Notes under the pieces: model-generated
The model's input: the letters and a program-made list of their open reading frames with translations, nothing else
Databases searched by the model: none
What the model was told of the DNA's origin: nothing
Position numbers and translations under genes: made by a program
Shown here: piece by piece, positions 18,680-27,915 of the stretch
How positions within the stretch are numbered: position 1 is the stretch's first letter
Layout: every line of letters begins with the position of its first letter
Source: Streptomyces populi
GTDB taxonomy: Bacteria > Actinomycetota > Actinomycetes > Streptomycetales > Streptomycetaceae
Assembly: GCF_002911015.1 (NCBI RefSeq)
Contig: NZ_KZ626874.1
Location: 1-64,000, forward strand
Direction: 5' to 3'
Length of the DNA: 64,000 bases

Positions 18680-18739
18680 GTGCTCCGCCGCCCTTGGTGA
18701 CGTGAAGGGGGAACCGTAACCAGGGGCGGCGGAGCACAT
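18678..18739. repeat. 16-bp inverted repeat at IS30 fragment start
   Basis: ATGTGCTCCGCCGCCC (18678-18693) is repeated inverted at 18724-18739 with a 30-base loop. Both arms carry an outward ATG. It may be part of the IS end or a bidirectional terminator between the IS30 fragment and the ThuA gene. Confidence 0.7.
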
Positions 18740-18765
18740 ACGGGTGGGTGCTGGTCACCCTCCTG

Positions 18766-20511
18766 TCAGGGCAGGGTCCATTTCTGGGCGCCGGTGCCGT
18801 TGCACGTCCAGAGTTGGACCTTCGTGCCGTCCGCGGTACCGCCGCCCGAGATGTCCAGGCACTTGCCGGACTGCGGGTTGCGTACGGCGCCGTCGGTCTG
18901 GGCGGTCCATTTCTGGGCGCCGGTACCGTTGCACGTCCAGAGTTGGACCTTCGTACCGTCCGCCGAGCCGCCGCCCGAGACGTCCAGGCACTTGCCCAGG
19001 GCCTTCACCGTGCCGTCGGCGGCCACCGTCCACTTCTGGGCGCCGGTGTTGTTGCAGGTCCACAACTGGACCTTCGTGCCGTCCGTGGTGCCGGCGTTGT
19101 CGACGTCCAGGCACTTGCCGAGCGCCTTCACCTCACCCGAACGGGGCTCGGGCTGGCCTGCGTTCTGCTTGATCCGGATGTTGCGGAAGGAGACGTCGTC
19201 GCCGGTCCCGTGGTTCTGGAGGCCGATGTGTCCCTGGCGCAGACTCCGCACCGGATCGGTGTTGGTGAAGTCGTTGATCTTGCGGCCGTTGAGGAAGATC
19301 TCCAGCCGCTCGCCGGTGACCCGGAGTTCGTATGTGTTCCACTCGCCCGGCGGGTTCAGCGCGGCGTCGCGCGCCGCGATGTCGGCGGACTGGAAGCCGT
19401 AGACGGCGCCGGTGGTGCGGTCGGCCGAGTCGGTGGCGTCGATCTGGATCTCGTAGCCGTTGTTCACCGCGGACCACGGGTCGTCGGAGGCCGGGAAGCC
19501 CACGAAGACACCGGAGTTGTCGTCCCCGGCCGTTCTCCAGTCGAGCTTGAGGGAGTAGTCGCCGGTGAACTCCTTGGCGGAGTACCACAGCATGCCCATC
19601 CCGCCCTGGGAGGTGAGGGTGCCGTCGGCGAGGGCGAAGCCACCGGGGCCCGCCTGCTTCCACCCGGTGGTGGAGGAGCCGTCGAACAGGGAGGTGTACC
19701 CGGTCTCCGGACGGCAGTCGGCGTCGGTCATCCCGGCGGCCCAGCGGATCCCGCCGAGGAGGTGCCGGCGGAAGGCGGGTTCGGCGTACGACTCGTCGGT
19801 GTGACCGCCTCCGGTGTAGAAGGCCCGGCCGCCCTGGTAGTCCTTGCACCAGGCGATCGGATGGTCGCCGGACATGTTCCCGCCCGAGTAGCTGGACTCG
19901 TCCAGGGAGGCCAGGACGTGGGCGGTGGTGCGCGGGTTGGTGCGGTAGTTGTACCACTCGTCCGTGCGCTGCCAGGTGCCGCCCAGGTGGGCGGTGGCGT
20001 CGTGCGCCCGGTCCTCCACCTTGACGGTGGCGGACTGGACGGCCGGGTGCGAGTGGAAGAGGGCTCCGGCCAGGCCCTCGTAGAAGGGCCAGTCGTACTC
20101 GGTGTCGGCGGCGGCGTGCACGCCGACGTACCCGCCGCCGCCCTGGACGTACTGTTCGAACGCGGTCTGCTGGGCGGCGTCCAGCACGTCACCGGTCGTC
20201 GACAGGAAGACGACCGCCCCGTACTGGCCGAGGTTGCCAGTGGTGAAGGCCTGCGCGTCCTCGGTGGCGTCGACGGTGAAGTTGTTCGCCGCGCCCAGGT
20301 CGCGCAGGGCCGCGACGCCCTCGTCGATCGAGGAGTGCCGGAAACCGGCCGTCTTGGAGAAGACGAGGACCTTGTACGCGGGATCGGCCGCCGTGCGCGC
20401 TTCCACGGCGACGGAAGGGCTCGCCGTCGAGGGCAGTGCCGAGGCCTGCGGGGCCAGAGCGAGCGCGGCGCCGGCGAGCAGGCCGAGAACCGCGGTGAGA
20501 GGGGTGCGCAT
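18766..20511 (-). CDS. secreted ThuA / DUF1080 / ricin-type lectin protein
   Basis: 581 residues. The signal peptide is residues 1-26, ending near PQASA. A ThuA (glutamine-amidotransferase-like) domain spans about 45-265 with KVLVFSKTAGFRHSSID and GGYVGVHAAADTEYDW. A DUF1080 jelly-roll domain, the 3-keto-disaccharide hydrolase type, spans about 280-455 with LFDGSSTTGWK and GEWNTYELRV. A ricin-type beta-trefoil with three GKCLD...QLWTCN...GAQKW repeats ends the protein. AAAGGAGG precedes the ATG. It lies 60 bases behind the sugar dehydrogenase and is probably its operon partner, acting outside the cell on oxidised sugars. Confidence 0.9.
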   Translation of the reverse strand: MRTPLTAVLGLLAGAALALAPQASALPSTASPSVAVEARTAADPAYKVLVFSKTAGFRHSSIDEGVAALRDLGAANNFTVDATEDAQAFTTGNLGQYGAVVFLSTTGDVLDAAQQTAFEQYVQGGGGYVGVHAAADTEYDWPFYEGLAGALFHSHPAVQSATVKVEDRAHDATAHLGGTWQRTDEWYNYRTNPRTTAHVLASLDESSYSGGNMSGDHPIAWCKDYQGGRAFYTGGGHTDESYAEPAFRRHLLGGIRWAAGMTDADCRPETGYTSLFDGSSTTGWKQAGPGGFALADGTLTSQGGMGMLWYSAKEFTGDYSLKLDWRTAGDDNSGVFVGFPASDDPWSAVNNGYEIQIDATDSADRTTGAVYGFQSADIAARDAALNPPGEWNTYELRVTGERLEIFLNGRKINDFTNTDPVRSLRQGHIGLQNHGTGDDVSFRNIRIKQNAGQPEPRSGEVKALGKCLDVDNAGTTDGTKVQLWTCNNTGAQKWTVAADGTVKALGKCLDVSGGGSADGTKVQLWTCNGTGAQKWTAQTDGAVRNPQSGKCLDISGGGTADGTKVQLWTCNGTGAQKWTLP

Positions 20512-20571
20512 GACGATCGCCTCCTTTCTACGGAAGGTCTGCGGAAGGGTTGCAGGAGATCTGCGGAAGGG

Positions 20572-23421
20572 CTATGGAAGGGTCCATTTCTGGGCGCCGG
20601 TGCCGTTGCAGGTCCACAGCTGGACCTTCGTACCGTCCGCGGTACCGGCGTTGTCGACGTCCAGGCACTTGCCGGACTGCGGGTTGCGCACGGTGCCGTC
20701 GGCCTGGCCCGCCCACTTCTGGGCACCGGAGTTGTTGCAGGTCCACAGCTGGACCTTCGTACCGTCCGCCGAGCCGCCGCCCGAGACGTCCAGGCATTTG
20801 CCCAGGGCCTTCACCGTGCCGTCGGCGGCCACCGTCCACTTCTGGGCGCCGGTGTTGTTGCAGGTCCACAGCTGGACCTTCGTACCGTCCGCCGAGGCAC
20901 CGCCCGAGACGTCCAGGCACTTGCCACCCACCCCCTTCACCTCACCCGAACGGGTGCCGCCGGAGGTCGTGAAGGAGAACTCGTCCACGTCGAACAGCGA
21001 ACCGCTGCCGCCCTTGAAGACGAGGTGGAGGGTGGTGGAACCGGTCGGCCGGTCGGTGAGTGCGGTGGTCACGTCCTGGAAGGTCTCCCAGTCGCCGGTG
21101 ACCGGTACGGCGGCCGTGCCGAGCAGGGTGCCGGTCGGCGAGCCGGCGCGCACCTCGATCGTGCCGCCCGCTCCCGCCGAGGAGACCCGGGCGGTGAAAC
21201 GGTCCGCGTTCTGCAAGACGTACGGCCGGAAGGCGACCCAGTCGCCGTTCTCGATGTAGCCGACGGTCCTTCCGCCGTGCGCGGGGGCGTGGGTGACGAT
21301 CTGGACCCCCGACGAATCGCCGTAGTGCTCGGCCTGACGGTGGCTGGGCTGGGTGACGTGCTGGTCGTGCGCGGTGAGTGCGGGCTGGCCGCCCGCGCCC
21401 TTGTCGGTGTACTCGGCGTCGACGACGCCGAAGACGTTGGCGTTGGGGTCGTGCTCCCCGTCCGCCAGGGTCTGCAGGGTGCCCGTGCAGCCGGTGGCCG
21501 AGGTCTGCGGGTGACCGTGGCTGTCGTGCCCCACGACGAAGGTGACCTTCACCCTGGAGCAGTCGATCGTGCCGTCCTCGGGGTCGGTCACCGTCACCTT
21601 GAAGGGGATCGCCGCGCCGAAGTCGTGGATGCTCCCGTCGGCGGGCAGGTCCAGCCTGACCGTGGGCGCCGTGTTGCCGACCGTGATCCGCACCGAGGCG
21701 GTCGCCGACCTGCCGGTGCTGTCGGTGACCTTCAGCGTGGCCGTGTACTGGCCGTCGGCGGTGTACGTGTGGGAGGGGTCGGCGGCCGTGGAGGTGCTGC
21801 CGTCGCCGAAGGTCCAGGCGTGGGCGAGGGCGTCGCCGTCGGGGTCGGAGCTGCCCGCCGACGAGAACGAGACGGTCAGCGGCGCCTTGCCGGAGGTGAC
21901 GTTCGCACCGGCCTGGGCGATGGGGGCGAGACCGCCCGTGACGTGCTCGATCCGGTACAGGGCGGAGTTCTCGTCCCCGTTGAAGTACCCGGTGCCGTAG
22001 TCGAGGACGTACAGGGCGCCGTCCGGGCCGAAGGCCATGTCCATCACTTGGGTGCCGCTCCAGGGGAACGCGTTGATGGACTGGACGGTGCCGTCGGTAC
22101 CGGATTTGATGCGCTTGATCCAGCGGCGGCCGAACTCGCCGGCGAAGTAGTCGCCGTCGTAGGTCTGCGGGAACTTCACCTCGGAGGTGGAGGCCGCGTC
22201 GTAGCGGTAGACCGGGCCGCCCATCGGGGACTCCGAGCCGTTGCCGAACTCCGGTACGGATCCGCCGTCGTAGGGGATCCAGGCGGGCTGGGCGGGCGGC
22301 AGGTCGGTGAGACCGGTGTTGTTCGGAGAAGTGTTCCTCGGGGCGGCGCAGTTGAACGCGGAACCCGAGGCGCCCGTGGCGAAGTCGTAGTCGACGTAGG
22401 CGTCGTTGTCCCCGGTGCAGTAAGGCCAGCCGTAGTTGCCCGCCCTGGTGATCCGGTTGAACTCCACCTGGCCGGCGGGGCCGCGCGAGGGACTGGCGCT
22501 GCCGGCGTCGGGGCCGTAGTCGCCGAGGTGGACGACTCCCGTGGCCTTGTCGACGCTCATCCGGAAGGGGTTGCGGAAGCCCATCGCGTAGATCTCGGGA
22601 CGGGTCCTCGCGGTGCCGGGCGGGAAGAGGTTGCCGCTCGGCACCGTGTACGAGCCGTCGGCGGCGACCTTGATCCGCAGGACCTTGCCGCGCAGGTCGT
22701 TGGTGTTGCCCGAGGAACGCTGCGCGTCGTAGGCGGGGTTGCGGGAGGGGCGCTCGTCGAGGGGGGAGTAGCTGTCCGAGGCGAACGGGTTGGTGTCGTC
22801 GCCGGTCGACAGGTACAGGTTGCCGGCCGCGTCGAAGTCGATGTCGCCGCCGACGTGACAGCACAGGCCGCGGGAGGCCGGTACGTCGAGGATCTTCTTC
22901 TCGCTGCCGAGGTCGAGGGTGCCGTCGGTCCTCAGGACGAACCTGGACAGCCGGTTGACCCCGTCGAACGGGGCGAAGTCGGCGGCCGTGCCGTTCGCGG
23001 GCGCGTCTCCGGCCGGAGTGCCGAGCCTGGGGGCGTAGTAGAGGTAGACCTGCCGGTTGGACGAGAAGGCCGGGTCCGCCGCCACGCCCTGCAGCCCCTC
23101 CTCGTCGTGGTCGTACACGTCGAGCCTGCCCGCCACGATGGTGGTTCCCGCGGAGTTCGTCAGCCGGAGCGTGCCGTCGCGCGACGTGTGCAGGACGGAG
23201 CGGTCGGGGAGGACCGTCAGCGTCATGGGCTCGCCCGTCTCGGCCACGCCCTTGGCGAGCGTGACCTGCTGGAACTCCGGCGCTGCCGATGCACGGGTCT
23301 CGCCGCCGTGGTGCGCGGGCGCGGCGCCGGCCGGTGACACGGGCAGCAGGCAGCCGGCGGTGCACACCACGGCGGTGATCAGTAAGCGGACACGTTGATG
23401 TCTGAGCCTTCTCGTGCGCAC
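20572..23421 (-). CDS. secreted PQQ-type sugar dehydrogenase with PKD, CBM6 and ricin-type domains
   Basis: 949 residues from GTG 23421, which has GGGAG upstream; ATG 23496 is possible. A signal peptide (LLITAVVCTAGCLLPVSPAG) leads a glucose/sorbosone-dehydrogenase propeller with LQGVAADPAFSSNRQVYLYY, GDDTNPF and GPDGALYVLDYG. Next come a PKD domain (GDALAHAWTFGDGST), an Ig-like segment, a CBM6-like module (GYIENGDWVAF) and a three-repeat ricin-type lectin. It likely oxidises sugars bound at a polysaccharide surface. Divergent from the PA14 protein. Confidence 0.9.
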   Translation of the reverse strand: MRTRRLRHQRVRLLITAVVCTAGCLLPVSPAGAAPAHHGGETRASAAPEFQQVTLAKGVAETGEPMTLTVLPDRSVLHTSRDGTLRLTNSAGTTIVAGRLDVYDHDEEGLQGVAADPAFSSNRQVYLYYAPRLGTPAGDAPANGTAADFAPFDGVNRLSRFVLRTDGTLDLGSEKKILDVPASRGLCCHVGGDIDFDAAGNLYLSTGDDTNPFASDSYSPLDERPSRNPAYDAQRSSGNTNDLRGKVLRIKVAADGSYTVPSGNLFPPGTARTRPEIYAMGFRNPFRMSVDKATGVVHLGDYGPDAGSASPSRGPAGQVEFNRITRAGNYGWPYCTGDNDAYVDYDFATGASGSAFNCAAPRNTSPNNTGLTDLPPAQPAWIPYDGGSVPEFGNGSESPMGGPVYRYDAASTSEVKFPQTYDGDYFAGEFGRRWIKRIKSGTDGTVQSINAFPWSGTQVMDMAFGPDGALYVLDYGTGYFNGDENSALYRIEHVTGGLAPIAQAGANVTSGKAPLTVSFSSAGSSDPDGDALAHAWTFGDGSTSTAADPSHTYTADGQYTATLKVTDSTGRSATASVRITVGNTAPTVRLDLPADGSIHDFGAAIPFKVTVTDPEDGTIDCSRVKVTFVVGHDSHGHPQTSATGCTGTLQTLADGEHDPNANVFGVVDAEYTDKGAGGQPALTAHDQHVTQPSHRQAEHYGDSSGVQIVTHAPAHGGRTVGYIENGDWVAFRPYVLQNADRFTARVSSAGAGGTIEVRAGSPTGTLLGTAAVPVTGDWETFQDVTTALTDRPTGSTTLHLVFKGGSGSLFDVDEFSFTTSGGTRSGEVKGVGGKCLDVSGGASADGTKVQLWTCNNTGAQKWTVAADGTVKALGKCLDVSGGGSADGTKVQLWTCNNSGAQKWAGQADGTVRNPQSGKCLDVDNAGTADGTKVQLWTCNGTGAQKWTLP
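20579..20890 (-). repeat. ricin-domain DNA repeat, copy A
   Basis: This 312-base segment, encoding the last two and a half lectin repeats of the sugar dehydrogenase, is repeated in inverted orientation at 25990-26301. By eye I count three mismatches. The ThuA gene carries a third, more diverged copy (about 18785-19130). Confidence 0.85.
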
Positions 23422-23552
23422 GGAGGTCTCCCGACGTGTGGGGGTGGCGGCAGCCTCGTCGGTCTGCCGGGGGTGCTCGCCGGCGCGCGCCGTCACGCCG
23501 TGGGGGCCGGTCCGCGGTTCCGTGACCGGTTGGTTTCAAGGAAGTTAGCGGG

Positions 23553-23742
23553 CTTTGTCGAACTCGGTAACCCGGTGCGCGCATGTTCTCGCAACTTTCT
23601 CCATGATCGGGACAAAGTGCTCGCCGCGTTCGGCCGGGCGGATCGTCCGACCGGCTGGTTGTGGCCAACGGGCCCTTTGCTGGGCGGAGTTGATCGACCG
23701 CGCGGCCAAGTGGTCGGAGCTTTGACTGCATTCAGGACAAAG
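23553..23742. promoter_or_regulatory. repeated GACAAAG motif in a divergent promoter region
   Basis: GACAAAG occurs at 23611-23617 and 23736-23742, and in reverse (CTTTGTC) at 23553-23559, within the region between the sugar dehydrogenase and the PA14 protein. Another CTTTGTC lies at 26382-26388, upstream of the ROK regulator gene. The distribution fits operator half-sites of the local ROK regulator, which is inference. Confidence 0.4.
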
Positions 23743-23911
23743 CATGGACGGTGATGGGGGAAGTCCCTACTGTGTCCGACGCAACGGTGCGGACCCGTTG
23801 GGAACCTCCGCCCGTGGCACCTCCGTGTCCGGGGCGACGGCGCGCTCCGGCAGTGGTACCCCCACTTACCCGATCGGGCCCCTCGGTTCCGAGGGGTCGT
23901 CAGGAGGTCAC

Positions 23912-26308
23912 GTGTATCCACGGCTGTACCCCCGTCAGCCGGCCAGACGCCTGGTCGGAGCACTCGTCGTCTCGCTCCTCACCCTCGGTCTGTCGGCGAC
24001 GCCGGCCCCCGCGGAGGCGTCCGGGTCCGCGGAGCTGCCCCCGCAGGAGCCCGGCGTCACGCTCCGGGTCTTCGACATCCAGGCCCCGATGAGCGGAATC
24101 TGCACGCTGAAGCCGGGCCAGACCCCCAACATCGACAAGCTGAAGCCGGTGATCGACTGGTCCTCGGTCGACGACTTCGGCCTGGAGAGCAACTTCGTCA
24201 CCCACGTCATCGGCAACCTCACCGCCCCGCAGACGGGCAGCTACACCCTCCGCCTCATCAGCGACGACGGCTCCCGCCTCCTGATCGACGACCAGGTGGT
24301 GATCGACCACGACGGACTGCACGGTCCGGACCCCAAGGACGCGACCGTGAACCTGACGGCGGGCCTCCACGCGCTGCGCATCGAGCACTTCGAGCGTGAC
24401 GGAGGCCAGCAGATAACGTTGTCGTGGAAGCCGCCGGGCGCCACCGGCTTCGCGGTCGTACCGAACTCGGCGCTGAGCACGGACGCGGGCGTCGTCCGCG
24501 TGACCGCACCGGGCCGCAAGGAGTGCGAGACCGGCGCGGACTCTCCCGGCGACGGCCTGCCGTTGACCGGAGTGCACCCCGACTACACCCTCACCGACCT
24601 CAGGCCCAGCGGTTTCCAGCCGCAGATCTCCGCGATGGACTGGCTGCCGGACGGCCGCCTGGCCGTGACCACCTGGGGCGGCAGCGACAACACCGCGGGA
24701 GAGGTCTACCTGCTGTCCAACGTCACGGGCGACACCGGCCCCGGCAGGGTCACGACGAAGAAGATCGCCTCGGGCCTGAAGGAACCCATGGGGATCAAGT
24801 ACGTCGACGGCAAGCTCTACGTCTCGCAGAAACACGAACTGACCGAACTGAACGACACCAACGGTGACGAGGTCACCGACCAGTACCGGCGGGTCGCGAC
24901 CTGGCCCTTCGGCGGCAACTTCCACGAGTTCGCCTTCGGCCTGCTCTACAAGGACGGGTTCTTCTACCTGAACCTGTCGGTCTCCATCAACTACGGCGGA
25001 GCGACCACGAACCCGCAGCCGGCGGCGAACCGCGGGACCACCATCAAGGTGAACCGGCAGACCGGAGAGGTCTCCTACGTCGCCGGAGGGCTGCGCACCC
25101 CCAACGGCATCGGATGGGGCCCCGAAGGCGACATCTTCGTCACCGACAACCAGGGCGGCTGGCTGCCCTCGTCGAAACTGCTCCACGTCAAGCAGGGCCG
25201 GTTCTTCAACCACTACACCAACCCGGCCGGACCGTTCGACTCCAAGCCGGTCACCAAGCCGGTGCTCTGGCTGCCCCAGAACGAGATCGCCAACTCGCCC
25301 AGCACCCCCCTCCAGTTGACCGAGGGCCCGTTCGCCGGGCAGATGCTGTTCGGCGACGTGACGTACGGAGGGATCCAGCGCGGCTTCCTGGAGAAGGTCG
25401 GCGGCGAGTACCAGGGCGCGGTCTTCCGGCTCACCCAGGGCCTGGAGGCGGGCGTGACCCGGATCAGCGTCGGTCCCGACGGCGCGCTGTACGCGGGCGG
25501 GCTGGGCGCGGACGGAAACTGGGGCCAGGAGGGCAAACTCAAGTACGGGCTGCAGAAGTTGACGCCGAACGGCTCCAACGCCTTCGACATCCGCGCCATG
25601 CGCGCCGTACCGGGCGGCTTCGCCCTGGAGTACACCCAGCCGCTCTCGACGGAGACGGCCACCGACCTGGTCAAGCACTACAAGATCAAGCAGTGGGGTT
25701 ACACGCCGACCGCGGACTACGGCGGCCCCAAGATCGGTGAGGAGGCGCTCACCGCGCAGTCGGCCTCCCTCTCCGCCGACCGCAAAACGGTCACCCTGAC
25801 CATCCCCGGTCTCAAGGCCGACCGGGTGGTCCACGTCCGCTCGCCCCGCCCCTTCAGCTCGTCCACCGGCGAGTCCCTGTGGAGCACCGAGGCGTGGTAC
25901 ACGCTCAACCAGGTGCCCGGGGGAACTCCCGGAACGGGTGAGGTGAAGGCGCTGGGCAAGTGCCTGGACGTCGACAACTCCGGTGCGGCGGACGGTACGA
26001 AGGTCCAGCTGTGGACCTGCAACAACACCGGCGCGCAGAAGTGGACGGTGGCCGCCGACGGCACGGTGAAGGCGCTGGGCAAGTGCCTGGACGTCTCGGG
26101 CGGCGGCTCGGCGGACGGTACGAAGGTCCAGCTGTGGACCTGCAACAACTCCGGTGCCCAGAAGTGGGCGGGCCAGGCCGACGGCACCGTGCGCAACCCG
26201 CAGTCCGGCAAGTGCCTGGACGTCGACAACGCCGGTACCGCGGACGGTACGAAGGTCCAGCTGTGGACCTGCAACGGCACCGGCGCCCAGAAATGGACCC
26301 TGCCCTGA
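23912..26308 (+). CDS. secreted PA14 / sugar-dehydrogenase-like propeller / ricin-type lectin protein
   Basis: 798 residues from GTG 23912, with AGGAGGT 5 bases upstream. The signal peptide is around residues 10-35. A PA14 domain follows (GSYTLRLISDDGSRLLIDDQ, ALRIEHFERDGG). Next is a beta-propeller resembling glucose/sorbosone dehydrogenases (GLRTPNGIGWGPEGDIFVTD, ISVGPDGALYAGG), then a short Ig-like linker and a ricin-type beta-trefoil. It probably binds and acts on a carbohydrate outside the cell. A strong terminator follows. Confidence 0.88.
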   Translation: MYPRLYPRQPARRLVGALVVSLLTLGLSATPAPAEASGSAELPPQEPGVTLRVFDIQAPMSGICTLKPGQTPNIDKLKPVIDWSSVDDFGLESNFVTHVIGNLTAPQTGSYTLRLISDDGSRLLIDDQVVIDHDGLHGPDPKDATVNLTAGLHALRIEHFERDGGQQITLSWKPPGATGFAVVPNSALSTDAGVVRVTAPGRKECETGADSPGDGLPLTGVHPDYTLTDLRPSGFQPQISAMDWLPDGRLAVTTWGGSDNTAGEVYLLSNVTGDTGPGRVTTKKIASGLKEPMGIKYVDGKLYVSQKHELTELNDTNGDEVTDQYRRVATWPFGGNFHEFAFGLLYKDGFFYLNLSVSINYGGATTNPQPAANRGTTIKVNRQTGEVSYVAGGLRTPNGIGWGPEGDIFVTDNQGGWLPSSKLLHVKQGRFFNHYTNPAGPFDSKPVTKPVLWLPQNEIANSPSTPLQLTEGPFAGQMLFGDVTYGGIQRGFLEKVGGEYQGAVFRLTQGLEAGVTRISVGPDGALYAGGLGADGNWGQEGKLKYGLQKLTPNGSNAFDIRAMRAVPGGFALEYTQPLSTETATDLVKHYKIKQWGYTPTADYGGPKIGEEALTAQSASLSADRKTVTLTIPGLKADRVVHVRSPRPFSSSTGESLWSTEAWYTLNQVPGGTPGTGEVKALGKCLDVDNSGAADGTKVQLWTCNNTGAQKWTVAADGTVKALGKCLDVSGGGSADGTKVQLWTCNNSGAQKWAGQADGTVRNPQSGKCLDVDNAGTADGTKVQLWTCNGTGAQKWTLP
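25990..26301 (+). repeat. ricin-domain DNA repeat, copy B
   Basis: Near-identical inverted copy of 20579-20890. Identity holds at silent positions too, which points to recent gene conversion or duplication rather than protein-level selection. The two copies could pair and invert the 5 kb between them. Confidence 0.85.
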
Positions 26309-26344
26309 CACGGGCCCGGCCGTACGTGGTTGCACCGTAAGTGA

Positions 26345-26378
26345 GGGGTGGGGACCGGGAGATCCCGGTCCCCACCCC
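26345..26378 (+). terminator. strong stem-loop after the PA14 protein gene
   Basis: GGGGTGGGGACCGGGA (26345-26360) pairs perfectly with TCCCGGTCCCCACCCC (26363-26378), followed by GTCTTTGTCCTTG. It isolates the lectin gene from the ROK gene. Confidence 0.85.
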
Positions 26379-26586
26379 CGTCTTTGTCCTTGATGAGGAA
26401 AAAGTCGAACCGTATCTGTGCGCAAGTTCTTCCCCACCGGGCGGAGCGCTGCTACGTTCCACTCGGAAGTGGACGGGAGACGCGGAGATTCCCCGCACCG
26501 GGGACGGACGCGGACCCCGTCCTCCGGACCGGACCGGGGCAAGTGCCCGGACGGCTCGACCCGGACGACAGGGAAGGGGGAGGCAC

Positions 26587-27777
26587 GTGAGGCGCATGAC
26601 GGCTCGCCCCGCGAACGCACACCAGACGCGGCTGCTCCGGCTGCTGCGCGATGGCGGCCCCCACTCGCGCGCCCAGCTGGGCGACCGGATCGACCTCTCC
26701 CGTTCCAAGCTCGCGGTCGAGGTGGACCGGCTCCTGGAGACCGGCCTCGTCGTCGCGGACGGCCTCGCCGCCTCCCGGGGCGGACGCCGCTCGCACAACA
26801 TCCGCCTCGCGCCCGAACTGCGCTTCCTCGGCGTCGACATCGGCGCGACCTCGATCGACGTCGCGGTGACCAACGCCGAACTGGAGGTCCTGGGACACCT
26901 CAACCACTCCATGGACGTGCGGGAAGGCCCCGTCGCGGTCTTCGAGCAGGTCCTGTCGATGGTCGGCAAGCTCAAGGCGACGGGGCTGACGGACGGACTG
27001 GACGGTGCCGGCATCGGCGTACCGGGCCCCGTCCGCTTCCCCGAGGGCGTCCCGGTGGCTCCGCCGATCATGCCCGGATGGGACGGTTTCCCCGTCCGGG
27101 AGGCACTCAGCCAGGACCTGGGATGCCCCGTGATGGTCGACAACGACGCGAACCTGATGGCCATGGGGGAGCAGCACGCGGGCGTCGCCCGGTCCGTGGG
27201 CGACTTCCTGTACGTCAAGATCGGCACCGGCATCGGCTGCGGCATCGTCGTCGGCGGAGAGGTCCACCGCGGCACGACGGGGAGCGCAGGCGACATCGGG
27301 CACATCCAGATCGACCCGGAGGGCCGGGCCTGCGGCTGCGGCAACAGGGGATGTCTGGAAGCCCACTTCGGCGGCGCCGCGCTCGCCCGCGACGCCGAGG
27401 ACGCGGCGCGCGAGGGACGCTCGGTCGCCCTCGCCGCCCGGCTGGAAGCCGTCGGCACGCTGACCGCGGCGGACGTCTCCGCGGCCGCCGCGGCGGGGGA
27501 CGCCATGGCCCTGGAACTGATCCGGGCGGGCGGTGACCGGGTCGGCCAGGTCATCGCCGGCCTCGTGAGCTTCTTCAACCCCGGCATGGTCGTGATCGGA
27601 GGCGGGGTGACGGGACTCGGGCACACGCTGCTGGCGAGCGTGCGGACCCAGGTGTACCGGCGCTCCCTCCCGCTCGCGACCAGGAACCTGCCCATCGTCC
27701 TGGGCGAACTCGGCTCCACCGCCGGTGTGATCGGCGCGGCCCGGCTCATCAGCGACCACCTGTTCTCACCGGCCTGA
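26587..27777 (+). CDS. ROK-family transcriptional regulator
   Basis: 396 residues from GTG 26587, with a GGGGGAGG site 4 bases upstream; ATG 26596 is an alternative. A winged-helix domain (ANAHQTRLLRLLRDGG, RAQLGDRIDLSRSKL) precedes a ROK kinase-like domain with VDIGATSIDVAV, a VDNDAN motif, GTGIGCGIVVGGEVHRG and the zinc motif CGCGNRGCLE. ROK regulators respond to sugars. It most likely controls the flanking secreted enzymes and the downstream ABC transporter. Confidence 0.92.
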   Translation: MRRMTARPANAHQTRLLRLLRDGGPHSRAQLGDRIDLSRSKLAVEVDRLLETGLVVADGLAASRGGRRSHNIRLAPELRFLGVDIGATSIDVAVTNAELEVLGHLNHSMDVREGPVAVFEQVLSMVGKLKATGLTDGLDGAGIGVPGPVRFPEGVPVAPPIMPGWDGFPVREALSQDLGCPVMVDNDANLMAMGEQHAGVARSVGDFLYVKIGTGIGCGIVVGGEVHRGTTGSAGDIGHIQIDPEGRACGCGNRGCLEAHFGGAALARDAEDAAREGRSVALAARLEAVGTLTAADVSAAAAAGDAMALELIRAGGDRVGQVIAGLVSFFNPGMVVIGGGVTGLGHTLLASVRTQVYRRSLPLATRNLPIVLGELGSTAGVIGAARLISDHLFSPA

Positions 27778-27788
27778 TCCGAGTCGGT

Positions 27789-27915
27789 CGGCACCGAGAG
27801 GTGCCCGACACCCAACACGCCGGCACCGCGAGGCGTCCGGTACGTCGGCACCGCGAGGCGCCGAGCACGCAAGCACCGCGCGGTGTCCAGCATGTGAGCC
27901 CCGCGAGGTGCTGAG
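27789..27915. repeat. five imperfect repeats between the ROK and ABC genes
   Basis: Variants of CGGCACCGCGAGGCG start near 27789, 27821, 27846, 27872 and 27897, with a period of 25-32 bases. They are followed by short CGCACC/CCGTAC runs to about 28000. They may be a mosaic repeat or a set of regulator sites; they do not resemble CRISPR. Confidence 0.6.

Noticed and set aside
18748-23337. Very long plus-strand open frame (1529 codons) opposite the secreted enzymes
   Set aside because: It is the antisense shadow of two minus-strand genes with signal peptides, known domains and ribosome sites. Its product is a Val/Gly/Arg-rich string with no domain.
23900-26620. 906-codon minus-strand frame opposite the PA14 protein gene
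   Set aside because: Shadow of GC-biased coding on the other strand. It has no recognisable domain, and the plus frame carries PA14, propeller and lectin motifs.
27789-27915. Repeats between ROK and ABC genes as a CRISPR array
   Set aside because: Copies are imperfect, intervals are uneven and too short for spacers, and no cas genes occur in the window.
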